Source: Coffea arabica
Taxonomy: Eukaryota > Streptophyta > Magnoliopsida > Gentianales > Rubiaceae
DNA length: 64,000 nucleotides
NCBI RefSeq assembly: GCF_036785885.1
Contig: NC_092312.1
Span: 23,144,001 to 23,208,000 of the forward strand
Reading direction: 5' to 3'
Shown here: positions 12,116 through 23,874 of the stretch, piece by piece
How the letters are laid out: every line of letters begins with the position of its first letter
Position numbering within the stretch: the first letter of the stretch is position 1
Program-made: the position numbers and the translations under genes
Notes under the pieces: model-generated
The model's database searches: none
Told to the model about the DNA's origin: nothing
What the model saw: the letters and a program-made list of their open reading frames with translations, nothing else

Positions 12116-12230
12116 CTTTTTTTTTTTTGGTATACGTGGGAAGTTTTGAATCTAAAATCTCCTCCTCACAATCCCTTCCACTTTATCACCCAAACCAATT
12201 CTCCCTCCTTAGAAGTCGTGTTTAGGAGTA
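12116..12230 (-). mobile_element. Degenerate SINE copy, minus strand
   Basis: A T-run is followed by GGTATACGTGGGAAG, then TTGAATCTAAAATCTCCTCC and TATCACCCAAACC. The order of motifs is the same as in the SINE copies at 10585 and 33753, but many bases differ, including the B-box. Confidence 0.4.
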
Positions 12231-14411
12231 TTAATTTATGTATGAGTGTGTGTATGTGTCAAAATATGAACAATTGCATTTTGTGGGAGACATATAGGAA
12301 AGTATATTATGTATGTCAAAGGTATAGTATGTATGGTTAATTCAGAGGGGATAGAAATAGGTTGGGTGGTACGGCGGGAGGGAGTGCTTTCTCTTTTACA
12401 CACACACATCCATACTTAGACCCATACACGTAGATGCACATACACGCGTCTTTTATATGTACCATACATTATCAAACATAATTTGTTTATTACAACATAA
12501 AGTCATGCATCTTTCTTTTAAAAAAAAAATCACATTTTCACGCATAAAATCATACCCTCTCTCCTCCTCACTCTCACACACACACACAAATTCACTTTTC
12601 CTATATATTAGTAATTAATTAATCAAATATTAAAAAGGTATTATTTAAAAAACTAATTTGACACAACGGTAAAACAAGATTTTGGTATTAAAATATATAA
12701 TGGCCATCAAACATAATACGTCAATTAATGTTCAAAGTCAACGAATTATCCAATAGGTTTGACTTTATAAATTTGGAGATTCAGATTTTAATTATACACT
12801 TTAGATTTTAGACTTCACATTTCCATAGTTATTACTCCTGATCGAACCTGGGTGTTCAATTAGTTAATCTAGTGAACCGACCATTAAAAGTTTCATTTCA
12901 CCAAATATTACATGCCACAGGAATTTTTAGTCAAGAAATCTCTATATACCAAAATGTTCCTTTTCAAATTGGTTGAAGAAGGAAAAAAAACATTGCATGT
13001 AGTTTCCAAAAGGCAATCTTTTCTACGACGATCAAATGTGGTCCTTATTGTCAATTTTATTCAAATAATGATATGAGCTTTTTTTTAATAATGAATGTTT
13101 TTTAAAATTATGAATATTTTTAATGATTCCTTAGAAGTTAAATGGACTCTTTGATAGAGGTCTTACTAAAACTTCTTTAGAAAAATCTTTATTGATCTAT
13201 ATCAATCTATAAAAAGAGTATAGAGTACGACGTCTATGCACTAATTGAACCAATATAGAGTAAGTCTAAGAAGTACTTATTACTATTGTAAGCCTAATAT
13301 TTGCTTCAAACCAACTCAAAAAACATATCGAAATAACCAATGCAATATGGTGTCACTAACGGAAGAACAATAATCAGTAAACAGCTGATTTCTCATGTGT
13401 TTATTTATTTGCATGGAAATCTTACTGTTACGGTTTAAAATGTCTTCAAAATCAAGTGGAAAAATGACTAAAAGTGATTTTTTTTCCATCTATGATCAAT
13501 ATCCCTTTTTTTTTCTTTTTCAAATGATCCCTTAGATCCTTGATTTTGTCACAGCTAATATTGCACTCATTTTAGTTTGTGGTACCAGGACTAAATTCAG
13601 TGAAACAGATAGATTCTGGAGTCATAAAAAGGAAAAATCATTCAAAGATTTTGTGATTTTCTTTGTGTTTTGAAAAGGAGAAGTAATTGGCAATTTGGCA
13701 TATTCTTGAGGTAGGAATAGTGACAAATTCTGCAAATGGGCCAGTTTTAGAAAGCCCCTTAAAAATTTGGGGTTGGGCCCTGTCCCTAGATTTGGTAAAG
13801 GATTGTTTTTCCGGGATTGGGGATTGACATACATTTTATCATTTCTCCTCTTAGTATGGTCAAAGTATTTCTTTAATTGATTTCTCTCTTTTTTTTTCTT
13901 GACTCACGCGTATCTTTCTACTGTGTCATTTCTACCTAATTTGGACTGATTGAGCATAAAGAAGCTAAAATGAGACGATTTTCCTCTTTTTTGTTTCCTC
14001 AACTATGGTTTTTTTAAAATTGTTTTATTATCATTATTCAAAGGGCAACCTCAGCTGTGATAGTTGTATATTTAATTTGGAGCTGATTCAGGTTTGTTCT
14101 TGTACCACCTTAATTTGTTTTAATGCTTATTTTCCCCTTTGAGGCGTTTACTTGTACTTCAACTCTTCGTGTACATGTATGCACACATGCATGCAACAAA
14201 GACATGACTATGAAAAGAACTAAGGGGGGCTGGAATAAAATCGATAGCTCATTCTCAATTCTTATTACTATAGTAAAATACGAGTGAAATCAATATTATA
14301 CGGCTCACACCCTACAATAAAGAATAATGTCGATACTCTATTACTGGTAATTCAAGAAAACACCTAGTTCTAGCTAGTTGGAAGTTGGCATGGTGCATGC
14401 AGAATTAGCCT
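12231..14411. other. Intergenic; includes the likely 3' UTR of the dioxygenase
   Basis: At 12370-12395 a short plus-strand piece GGTTGGGTGGTACGG matches the 5' start of the SINE family, so a truncated copy probably sits here. CA and GA microsatellites lie near 12060-12082, 12400 and 12575. The rest is AT-rich with no recognisable coding signal. The final 200 bases should be the 3' UTR of the dioxygenase gene. Confidence 0.4.
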
Positions 14412-16174
14412 TCATGGATTCTTCTTCAGAGCGTCTATGTACCTTACTTGCATGATGTCATTATTAGAAATGAAGTCAAGAAAACCACTGAAGCTGCCTT
14501 CTGTGTAGGACAAAGGATGTTGATCATCCACAAGCTCCGAGGCAGGTCCTACCTTCCTCTCTAAGGCTAAACTATGAAGGCTCGCAATGGAAATACGATC
14601 AGTGTCCGAGTTAACCGTAGCGCGGTGGACAAGGCTCTTACATAGACCATTGCTGATTATTTCCATTTGATCTCCTATCTGAATCACCAGGGCTCCTTTC
14701 CTGACTGGAACTTCATACCATTTCCTGTCATGGCTCATGATTTCTAGTCCCTGATGATTTTGAAGTATTATAGTCATGTAACCGTAGTCCGAGTGTGGTG
14801 GCATGCCTAGTACGAGATCTGGTTCAGGACATGTAGGATAGCAGTTCACAGCCATGACTTGGGATCCTTCATCAATGCCCTCATGTAAGTATTTAGGGCT
14901 TAGCCCTAAGTTCTCAAATACAACTCCCATCAACTTTCTATGCAATGCATGCACGGCTTGCGTATAGTTTCCCATTTTTTCCCTACAAAATGGAAAAACA
15001 AGAAGTTATGTTATAGGTTAAAGAATTAGGTTTTTAATTAGCTTTATTGATGCTTTGCCAAGCTTCTTTCAAGTGGCCCTAAGTCTACTTACTTGTAGGT
15101 TTTTGGATTTGATGGCCATTGGTCGATCCAAGTTGAAATCGGATGAGAGTAATGTTTGATGAAGTCCCTCCAAAAGAGAACCCTATCCTTAACATGATTC
15201 AGACTGGTTCCATATCTAACAGGTTCGCGGATATTGGCTGATGCAAGTGACATCTTCTCTTCGTGTGGCAACTCAAAGAAGTCAGTTGCAGCGTCTAGGG
15301 CATCATTCATGACTGAAAGAGGTATCCCATGATTAATGACCTGCAAAACATACGAGTCATGAATTGTTGCATAACCGTGGCATATGCATGCATGCCAATC
15401 CTATGCCAATGGAAATTGCTATCCTGCCTAGCTTCTTTTTGTTGCTCAACTACAGCTTCGAGCTTTTTGCTCCAGGTTTTTGCATTATTGCAAAAAGCAG
15501 ATAAATATTTCGATGAAACCTAGAAATCATGCGGGGTATTAGAATGTTTCCTAGGATAATGCAAAAGATAACTCCTTTTTTAAGTGTTGTGACATGAAAT
15601 TTTAAAAGCCATAAAAAATTTCAAATGCACATATGTTTCTAGTCAACTAGTCAACATCTTGATTAGTTAAGGGCAGTGATTATTGGTGCTTCTAATGCAT
15701 GTCACAAGGAACATGAATTCCTGCATATTCGTTGCATGACCACTCCAATACGTTATACCATTGAGGTTGGTAAATCATTAGCAAAATCAACAAGAATCTG
15801 AAAATATGAAATATATGTCCATACATTCATGGTGTTCTCAGAAACTTCTTGTCTCCCTCTTCAGGAAAATCATGCGAATCTTGTGCATGCAAGAGACAGG
15901 ATTAACGGCCTGTAATGTATACCTGGAAAAATCCTGAGTCCTTGCATGCCAGGCGTACTTCCTCCTTGATTCGAAGCCCATGAATTGGATGGTGTAACGA
16001 GGACAGGTCTATAATGGGCGAGACGAGGGCAGGATTTGGACAAAGGCCAAGATTAGGGCGCTGCGATGGAGGAAGAACATAGCGTTTGGGAACAGAAGCA
16101 GCCCCTATTTGGGAGAGTTTCAAGACGCTCGTGAATGAAGTGGGAGAAGCAGAACTCTCTCTTTTGTCTTCCAT
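14412..16174 (-). CDS. 2-oxoglutarate/Fe(II)-dependent dioxygenase (DOXC class)
   Basis: A soluble plant 2-ODD that would use 2-oxoglutarate, O2 and Fe(II) to hydroxylate or otherwise oxidise a small molecule. Three exons, 15923-16174, 15093-15340 and 14412-14982, encode 356 residues, the usual length. The N-terminal DIOX_N part holds VPKRYVLPPSQRP, PIIDLSSL and GFFQVINHG (split by intron 1). The C-terminal double-stranded beta-helix holds the iron ligands His230 and Asp232 (PPHSDYG) and His286 (VHRAT), and the 2-oxoglutarate site Arg296-x-Ser298 (RISIAS), so all catalytic residues are present. The text most resembles the clade of At2g36690 and DMR6-like or flavanone-3-hydroxylase-like enzymes, but the substrate cannot be read from the sequence. 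It stands alone, with no pathway partner nearby. Confidence 0.93.
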
Positions 16175-16228
16175 GACACTGTCCCTTTCCTAATTTTGTG
16201 AATAGCCACAACTAGGCGGCCTACTTGC

Positions 16229-16236
16229 TATTTATA
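16229..16236 (-). promoter_or_regulatory. TATA box of the dioxygenase gene
   Basis: TATAAATA on the minus strand, 55-62 bases upstream of the ATG at 16174. A start site about 30 bases downstream would leave a leader of only about 25-30 nt, which is short but plausible. The position is read from the sequence; the function is inferred. Confidence 0.65.
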
Positions 16237-17201
16237 CAGCTAAAAGTACATCCAGAAATTAACTTTATATTTCCTTGCACAGCCCCTGCACAGTTTCAAT
16301 GGATTTTGATATAAAAATGATTTGTGCTGACGCCTACATAAAACAACTCGAATGGTCTCCACTTTGGAGTCAGCCATCAGTCCACTAATGGCAGATGATA
16401 TTTGTTTCTCTATGTCATGGTACGCTAGTTAAAGATGCACCTTTTTGGCAGGACATTAATTACAAATACTAATACTTTTTGAGTTGCAGAATGCCCATTA
16501 CCTAGTCTTGGTTTGAAGAGGATTGTTATTCCAATCCTGGTAAATCCACCTTGTTATGGTTCAAGAGGAATGCTCTTTTTCTTAAAATTTAAAAAAAAAA
16601 ATAAAGAGAAAAAATAAATAGCGATTGGCTACTTATTCTCTGATAATTCGAACCCGTTATCTCTCAATTACAAATAGAGTAGTAGATCCATAATCTCTTA
16701 GTTATAGGTGAAGTATGTTATTAATGAAACCATATATTTCCCTCTTGTCCGAGAGGGATGCACTTGCTAGCTAGAGAGAGGGTGCAAGTTGATTAAACCA
16801 ATTCACGTACGTACACAGAAGTGGGAATAAGTTATTCTGTTGTGGTTTTTTAATTTGGACCATAAATACATAAGAAAAGCATTTCTCAAATGAAAAACTT
16901 AACCAGTGGCAATATTGTGAACTTGGTCTATCATTAATTGGGACAGCTCTAGCGTCTGCTCATGCTGAATTGTTGTAGAGAATGGAACCCGTTACTACAT
17001 TCACGGCAGCTTTGACGTTGTTAGGGGCAAATCTGTGCATGTCTCCCCTGAATTTCATACTGCCAAATAACGTTAACAATTATTTATTTTTTATTCAAAT
17101 ATCGTTCCTACGGTCCCAATCTCGATCACCTTCCCTTCACTAATTTACACTAGCTTCCTGTTTCTGCGGTTGATTTGCACCATATATGTTCATGTAAATT
17201 A
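16237..17201. other. Dioxygenase promoter and intergenic DNA
   Basis: The first few hundred bases should be promoter for the minus-strand dioxygenase. At 16630-16720 a phrase with ATTCGAACCCGTTATCTC resembles the anticodon-arm/B-box side of tRNA-derived repeats, but no complete element can be drawn. No gene is visible. Confidence 0.35.
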
Positions 17202-17348
17202 ATAGTGTGTTTGGATTGTATTTTCCGTCATTTTTCATAGAAAATTACTGTAGCGATTTGATATATGTGAGAAAAAAAGGTGATAGGGAAATGTGATCAC
17301 GAAAAACGATAATATTTTCTGACGGAAACAAGCAATCCAAACACACCC
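17202..17348. mobile_element. Tourist-like MITE with GTGTGTTTGGATTG ends
   Basis: About 147 bp. The left end GTGTGTTTGGATTG and right end CAATCCAAACACAC are perfect inverted repeats. They extend with mismatches to TTTCCGTCA / TGACGGAAA. TAA/TTA trinucleotides flank the ends, as in PIF/Harbinger-type MITEs. Non-coding. Confidence 0.72.
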
Positions 17349-18510
17349 TAAGTATACCCAGTTGAACATGTCTTGTTGTTAGGTTTTTACCATTCATATA
17401 TGGTTGGTTACTTGAAGCCAAGTTCTTTCATTTTCAAATTAATCTAGATGATCGATTCTAAGCAACAATTAAACAAGTGATTCCATTTCAAAGTGTTCTC
17501 ACAGCCTCAAAGGGAAAAAGACATCTTCAAACTTGAGAGTGTATCTAGCCTAGCTAATTAAGAGGGTTGGTTGGTTGGTTGTCGTTGGAAAAATACTTCA
17601 AAAGAGGACATGCATGTAATATACGTTAGACTTGGGAGCTTATACAATAATAATATTTTGAACGAAAGACTGGCTCTGTGTTTCTTTGACAGATACTAAA
17701 TTCAACGGAACACGTACGTATGGATAAATTGCAATGAATCTCCTTATCTTTATAGGAATTACTTAGATCTCCCTTCAAATTCTTTGAATTTGCAAAAATT
17801 ATACGTGTCCATGCAGAATGGCCCTATTTCTCACCTATAAAGTGAGCGTTTGTTTTTGTTTTTTGAACTTCATTATAACATAGAATTAAATTGACTAATT
17901 TACCCTTATTTACTATGTATAAAGCTATCAACAAAATTAACAAAGATATTTATGTCTTCCACACATACTTTTCTTCTTTAATACATATTGAGATATGTTT
18001 TATGTTTGATGGTTTGCTTAGCTTTTTGACGTGTTTTCATTAATTAATAAAAAAAAACTTTCGTGTCATCCTTAGGGATATTGCAATCTCCTTTTCATCA
18101 GTCTAATGTACCATAAAATTCCAAGAGAAACAAAAAAAAAAAAACATGTAATCCAAGAATAATCGGCGCACGCAATCTTTTTCACGACTATGTGCAGACA
18201 CGCGAAAGGATGCGAATAAAAACAAATTTCCATTTTAAAGCCTCAAAAATAATTATAAATATATATTGTTTAAACCTAAAAGTAATTGTATGTCTTGTAC
18301 AACAAGTTTCTTCAACAAAAGCTTAAGTGATTCGACTACTGCCGAATTCAAATTTGAGTCAAGCTCGAGAAGGAAGAATGACTCGATTTGACTTTATTTT
18401 AAGCACTATATTTTCTCATTTAGACCATACAAGTAGGGTTCCAAATATAAAGCTAAAATTAATTATATTTATATTGAACTTGGCTTTCTACGCTAACCCT
18501 ACCAACCCTT
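17349..18510. other. Intergenic, AT-rich
   Basis: No gene, RNA or complete repeat was recognised. A short (GGTT)n run lies near 17563-17580. Confidence 0.4.
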
Positions 18511-18890
18511 GGGGTTCGTTTGGGAGTGGAGGATTTGGATAGAAAAGAAAGGGAAAGAAGAGAAAGTTTACTTTTGCTTCATTTGTTAGCTTTAAGTAGC
18601 AAAGAAAAGAAAGGAAATGGAAGGATGAATAGTTATCAAAATGCTTCCTCCCAAATCAAAAGGAAATGGGAAGAAAGTTTGGAGAAAGCTTGATAATTTT
18701 TTTTAAAATGCTTATTTTGTCCTTAAAAATGTTTTGAACAAATATTTAATGACTTCTATGTCCAAAATCATTTCACTAATTCTCAAAACTCCCAAACAAC
18801 ATAACAATCTTTTCTTTTCTCTTCTCTTCTCCCATAACTTAAGCTTCCCCTTCTTTTCTTTTCTATCCTAAACTCCCAAACTAAGCCTTG
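18511..18890. mobile_element. MITE with GTTTGGGAG ends
   Basis: About 380 bp. The left end GTTCGTTTGGGAGTGGAGGAT is mirrored on the right by ATCCTAAACTCCCAAACTAAG. The left arm is rich in GAAAAG and the right arm in CTTTTC, so the arms continue as an imperfect inverted repeat. CCTTGG occurs at both outer edges. The same terminal text recurs near 37330 and 37785. Non-coding. Confidence 0.65.
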
Positions 18891-19508
18891 GCTTTTGTGG
18901 GCAAGCGATTCATATCTTCTTATTTCAAAATTAATTAAGTGACATTTGAACAAAACCACGTCGTTTAAGAGAATACTCTTATGCTATTATGGATCCTGTC
19001 CGTATTATATTGGGCTACTAGCCCAATGGACCAATGGTTAGACGGGTAACGTATTAATAAGAAGTTCGATTTTGACAACCTCACTTTCCAGACATAGCAA
19101 AAGTTATGCAAGAGGACACGTGTAAAACGTACTTGCAAGGAAGACCAATTAATTAAAGGTAATATCAACCTCTAACCTGATCAATTATTTGCTTCCCGCC
19201 CGCAATGATTGGTTAAATTCCGAATCATTTTGTTTCGTTGGAATCGTTCTGCTTTGGCACAACACTCTTGTCATCTGCTATATGAGTATTATAAGATCTG
19301 CTTACCTAATGATCATTTAAGTTCTTTCGGTCTTATTATATGAAACGTTAGATAATGACGAATACAAGATTGACTTTTCTGCTTCACTATTACGGTCACA
19401 AACAAAACAGGCAAAGTCATAGTAAATGAAAATGCCACAGCTCAATTTTTTTATTTCTACAGCAAGTTCATGTTGGAATGACAAAACTATTCCTTCTAAG
19501 TGCAAATC
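18891..19508. other. Intergenic
   Basis: No gene recognised. A 125-codon minus-strand frame at 19317-19694 runs into the hAT element and has no family resemblance. Confidence 0.4.
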
Positions 19509-19516
19509 GTATTCGG

Positions 19517-20268
19517 TAGGGGTGGGCGTGGGTCGGGTACCCGCTCCATTCACCATTTGGCTGACCCAACCCGTATCTTGCGGGTCAGCCATTTTTTTAC
19601 CCTTACCCGCCCCACATATCAGCAGATACCCTATAATCGGGTACCCGCTGAGATAGGGTCTGGTCAACGGATACCCGTCCCCCCCATTTATCATTTAATT
19701 TAAAAAAAATGGTTTATACCAATTTAATTTTATATTTTACAGATTCATCTAAGATTTAAGAAATATTTTTTTAAAAAAAAAAGGTTTCCTACCAAGAAAT
19801 AAGCATGTGAAGAAAATATAAGATAAAGGAAAAAAATTAAAAGAATTCGAAATCAATAAAAGTTTGAAATAAGTAGCACAATTTTTAATATATATGTTCT
19901 ACATTAATTAAACTTTTTTTCTATAAAATATAAGATCATGGCCTCTACAAATGAATCTTGTAAATAAACTATAGTCTCTCATATTTGTAATGCAATTTAT
20001 TCAATAAAATTACTTATTTAGTTCTTATTATTTTATAGTGTGTATAAAAATAAAAATAAAATAATATATATATATATATATATATGCGGGGCGGATCGAG
20101 TACCCGCAGGCTTTTAATTATGTGATCCTAACCCGCTCCGCATTTTAGCGGGTACCCGACCCTCTTTTGACCTGATCAAATAATAAAAATCGTATATCCT
20201 AATTTTCGGATCAAATCGGATCGGATATGACGGGTTTTCGGGTTAGCAGATAATTTTGCCCACCCCTA
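19517..20268. mobile_element. Non-autonomous hAT element with 8-bp target duplication
   Basis: 752 bp bounded by perfect 11-bp inverted ends TAGGGGTGGGC and GCCCACCCCTA. It is flanked on both sides by the same 8 bases, GTATTCGG (19509-19516 and 20269-20276), as expected for a hAT insertion. The subterminal regions carry many GGGTACCCG-type short palindromes. The centre is AT-rich, with a (TA)n run at about 20060-20084. There is no transposase ORF, so it must have moved using enzyme from elsewhere. The intact duplication suggests a recent insertion. Confidence 0.9.
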
Positions 20269-20276
20269 GTATTCGG

Positions 20277-23200
20277 ACTTGAGAAGGTTAATTTTAGCGT
20301 TTTATGCAAAAATGGCTATGAAACTAAAAAATGAACTTTGACATTAACAACACCCTAAGGTCGTGCTTAAGAGATGTCATGCTAGAAAAAGAAAAAAGAA
20401 ACCAAGAAGGTAGCTTACGTATTTAATGAAAGGTTAAATAAATATACTTCTGTTTTTAATCATAATTATCTTCATTTCTGTTAAGTTAGAGTTATCTATT
20501 ATTGGGTTATAAAACTAATAACATTATATATATATACACACACACAAAGATGTTGGGTATTGAGTTTTTAGGTTCATCTTATCAAATCTTGTCGAGTTAC
20601 GCGTCGGTAATTTCGAATGATTACCATACCTTAATGAATAAATCCATCTATCATATAATCAAATTAACTATCGGATCAAATAGCTATACATATTGGTTTT
20701 ATCGTACTCATTGCCATCCTTTCTCTAGCCTGCCCCTCGGGCCAAATACATATTCTCCTCGAGAGAGAGTATCAAATGACAAAGTATACCTTTGCCCAAG
20801 GCCAGCTAACATGCAATTAATGGATAAATTTAGGCATTCAATTCTTGCTATATACATACACGAATATGCTACACGGTGATGGATGGTGGCTGAATTCACG
20901 ACCTGTCATTTTGTAACTATCCCTAACAGAAACAAGATGCAAAAAATATATATATATATATATATACAAAAAAGAAAATGGTCACATCCTGAATTAAGCA
21001 ATGAGACATAGTTTCTCCTATGTAAGCCTGCCCATTGAGCCGTATACATCTCTATAGAAACTCAAAAGTGATTGTCATTTCCCTATCTTAGCATCATGAT
21101 GTTTGTATTCAGAGATACTAATATCTTATTGATTCCCATGTTGCATGCATTGATATTAATTACAAATTTTCTTAAATTGTTAGACACTATTATACTTGTC
21201 TTTTCTATGCATTAAAGTTTATTTCGACCCATCATGTATGATGTGAGCCAAGGATAATTTAAGTATTTGATGTGAGAGGGGACAATTTGTGACGAATACA
21301 GGACCAGTCCTAGCATCTGTATTTCACCAACAAATGCTAATATTAAAGAGTTGTACTACGAAACAAGGCCTAAATTGCTAGTGGAACTTAAAAAGAGTTG
21401 TACTACTTGTCTTTTTTTAACCGTGAGTAGTAGGGAAATAAATTTTTATATCTTAGAAATAAATCTTAATTCTCTCCAAGTAGCCTATTTACTTTTAACA
21501 AAGAGATGTTAATTTCCCCTATGCTTCTTTAGCCTGCTAATCAGACCAAGTACATCCATAGAGGAAAAAATTTGTACTACTTATCCCTTCAATCATCACT
21601 TTCTTGGTTAATTTTCATGTAGAATTGAACTCACTTGATCCACTATTTGTACTTTTCAGGAATATAGCAAAGCACAAATTTCATCATCCTCTGGAAACAA
21701 ATTTTCTGCAAAGTAGTTGTTGGCTTTCATCTGATGACGCAAGGTATTGCATTATCGGGACTGGCATTAATTTGGAGACACATGCGATCAGAAATAGAAT
21801 TTGATGGATGCATCTATGTATTTGATGGTTGTACTCATCTGGCTTTGATAACGAGCTCTAAGAGCTTGAGCTGTTAAACATTTAATTACACTCAAAAGCA
21901 GAAATTAAAAGTAGAATATTTATTAATTAGGATCAAGGTATTTATTCTTATGCCTGAATAAACACCATTTCCTAGTTCTAAATCTTTGTTTCCAAAAAAT
22001 ATTATTGTCTTAATTACGAAAAGACAGATAAAACTGTGTTTTTGCAGATGGAAATTGTATGGACGAAGGTCTTATTCGATTAATTAGCTATTTCATGCAT
22101 TTTGGTTGTTGGGACTTGAGATCTTACAACTAAAGTTATCCCTAATCAGGTGCCCTTAGGCAATCAAGAACTAAACTTTCAGTCCTCGTAGTAGTTCACC
22201 AAAAATTCAATTGGCGTTTATGCCAATTTCACCCTCAAAAGGAGGTCAAAATCTCAATTCGACCCTCCAAACTAAAAAAAGGTTCTATTTGTTCCCTCAA
22301 ACTTAAAAAGTGCTCCATACAAATTCTAACGTGTAACTAGTCAATAAGGGGCCTAATTAAATATTAAAAGATGTAAATTCGTACGTTACAATTTTACTTC
22401 TGCAAACTCTTCAATTTCTTTTTTCATTGTTTCCCTATAAAGAAAAAGAACAAGAGAAAAAAAAAAGAACAAGAACAACAATTACGGGTATGGAAGTTGG
22501 CAATATGACATGGTCACTGCCAATTTAAGTGATTATATTTTTTTTTTAGCAAAATGCATGCTGTAGATTAAATTTTCTAGGTACAACATGATTTTAGCAA
22601 CGATCAAGGTGACATTTTTGGTGACATATTGTGCAAATCAAATGGTAGTTACACAAAACTGAAAAAGAAAAAAATGGTTCCTATTGCTATTACTAGTGTT
22701 AGAAAGAGATGAAAAATAAAGCAATTTAAATGTTTGAGAAAACATTTAATTAGAAAAGTACACATTTGATCTTTTGGTACTGAATTAAACCCTTCATGAT
22801 TAACCAAATGTTAAAATTTGGATTGAGTTGGATGTGTTTTGAAGGGCCATGCTCAAACTTTTTCAATTTAAAGTGCCAAAGGACATTTCTGCATACTTTG
22901 AAGGGCTAAATTGATATTAATCCTTAATGATTTGGAGAGGAAGTGGACTGTTAGTTCACCAGTTCAAGGGGAATATACACCTCTTGTTGGATTCGGTTTG
23001 CAACAATCAGAAATTTAACCACAGGCTATGCAAGTTACAAGCCCAATCCGCGTTCTCCGAGTACAAATGGGCCCAAGCCATCATATAGACACTTGCCATG
23101 GAGCGGCTTGCTATAGAGCCTAGCGGGCTTTCCGGCTAACTAGTCCAGCTGAAGAACTTCCTCTGCTGGTTCTTTTTTTTTCACTTTCTTTTTTTTGCTT

Positions 23201-23291
23201 TCTTATTTTGCTTTCTTATTTTTTCCCCACATCTTGCTTTCTATATTTTGGAATAGCCCCCCTCTTTGCGAGCATCATTCACTTTCACAGG
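20277..23291. other. Intergenic, AT-rich
   Basis: No gene is supported. Open frames at 20502-20879 and 21604-21804 have no recognisable domain and no coding bias. (TA)n runs lie at about 20524-20540 and 20947-20966. The stretches 22200-22330 and 22820-22930 share the theme CAATTT-CCCTTCAAA on opposite strands and may be arms of an old element. 22960-23160 is richer in G+C than its surroundings, with no explanation found. Confidence 0.35.
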
Positions 23292-23874
23292 CATAGTTGT
23301 TAGGATCGCGATCCGGATCGTAGGATCGTACGATTCTACGATCCGAATTAAGACAAACGATCCAACTTACGATCCTGATACGATCCTACTATTTTCAATA
23401 AATTAAATAATAATTTTAGTATTTTGACTATATCTTTGTGTAGAAAACTCGAAATTAAGTGTCGTTTGTTGCGTTGTAAACTATATTCAGAGTGCTTTAA
23501 ATCCATGTAAATAATTAAGCCCAATTCCAAACCTAAAAATTTTGATGAATCTTTAAATTTGACTCATATAATTCACTAAAGTGAATAAATGATCTTTGTT
23601 ATAGGTTATCACATAGAGCTAGTGTTTTGTGTCTTTTTTATAATAAATAAATTAATATGGTTTAGAGCCTTTAGAAATGAATTAACCTTAATTAACAATA
23701 TAATTATATTGATTGCACATAAATTACATTATTTGTTACTATATTTATGAATTGCAAATTTAAAAATTATAAATATGACAATTTATTACATTTTTTGTAG
23801 AATCTACCGATTCTACGATCCGATCTTGCAAACCAAAAAACAACCTAGATAGGATCCCGATTTTGAAAACCTTG
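23292..23874. mobile_element. hAT-like element with GATCC-rich subterminal repeats
   Basis: 583 bp from CATAGTTGTTAGGATCGCG to ATCCCGATTTTGAAAACCTTG. The ends are weak inverted repeats sharing the CA..G start of hAT elements. The flanks TTCACAGG and CTCACAGG match at 7 of 8 bases. Subterminal copies of CGATTCTACGATCCG occur near both ends (23330-23345 and 23809-23824), and GGATCGTAGGATCG occurs near the left. There is no transposase ORF. Confidence 0.68.

Noticed and set aside
20502..20879. A 125-codon plus-strand open frame.
   Set aside because: Low-complexity start (TATATA-derived IYIYTHT), no family likeness, and an overlapping open frame on the other strand.
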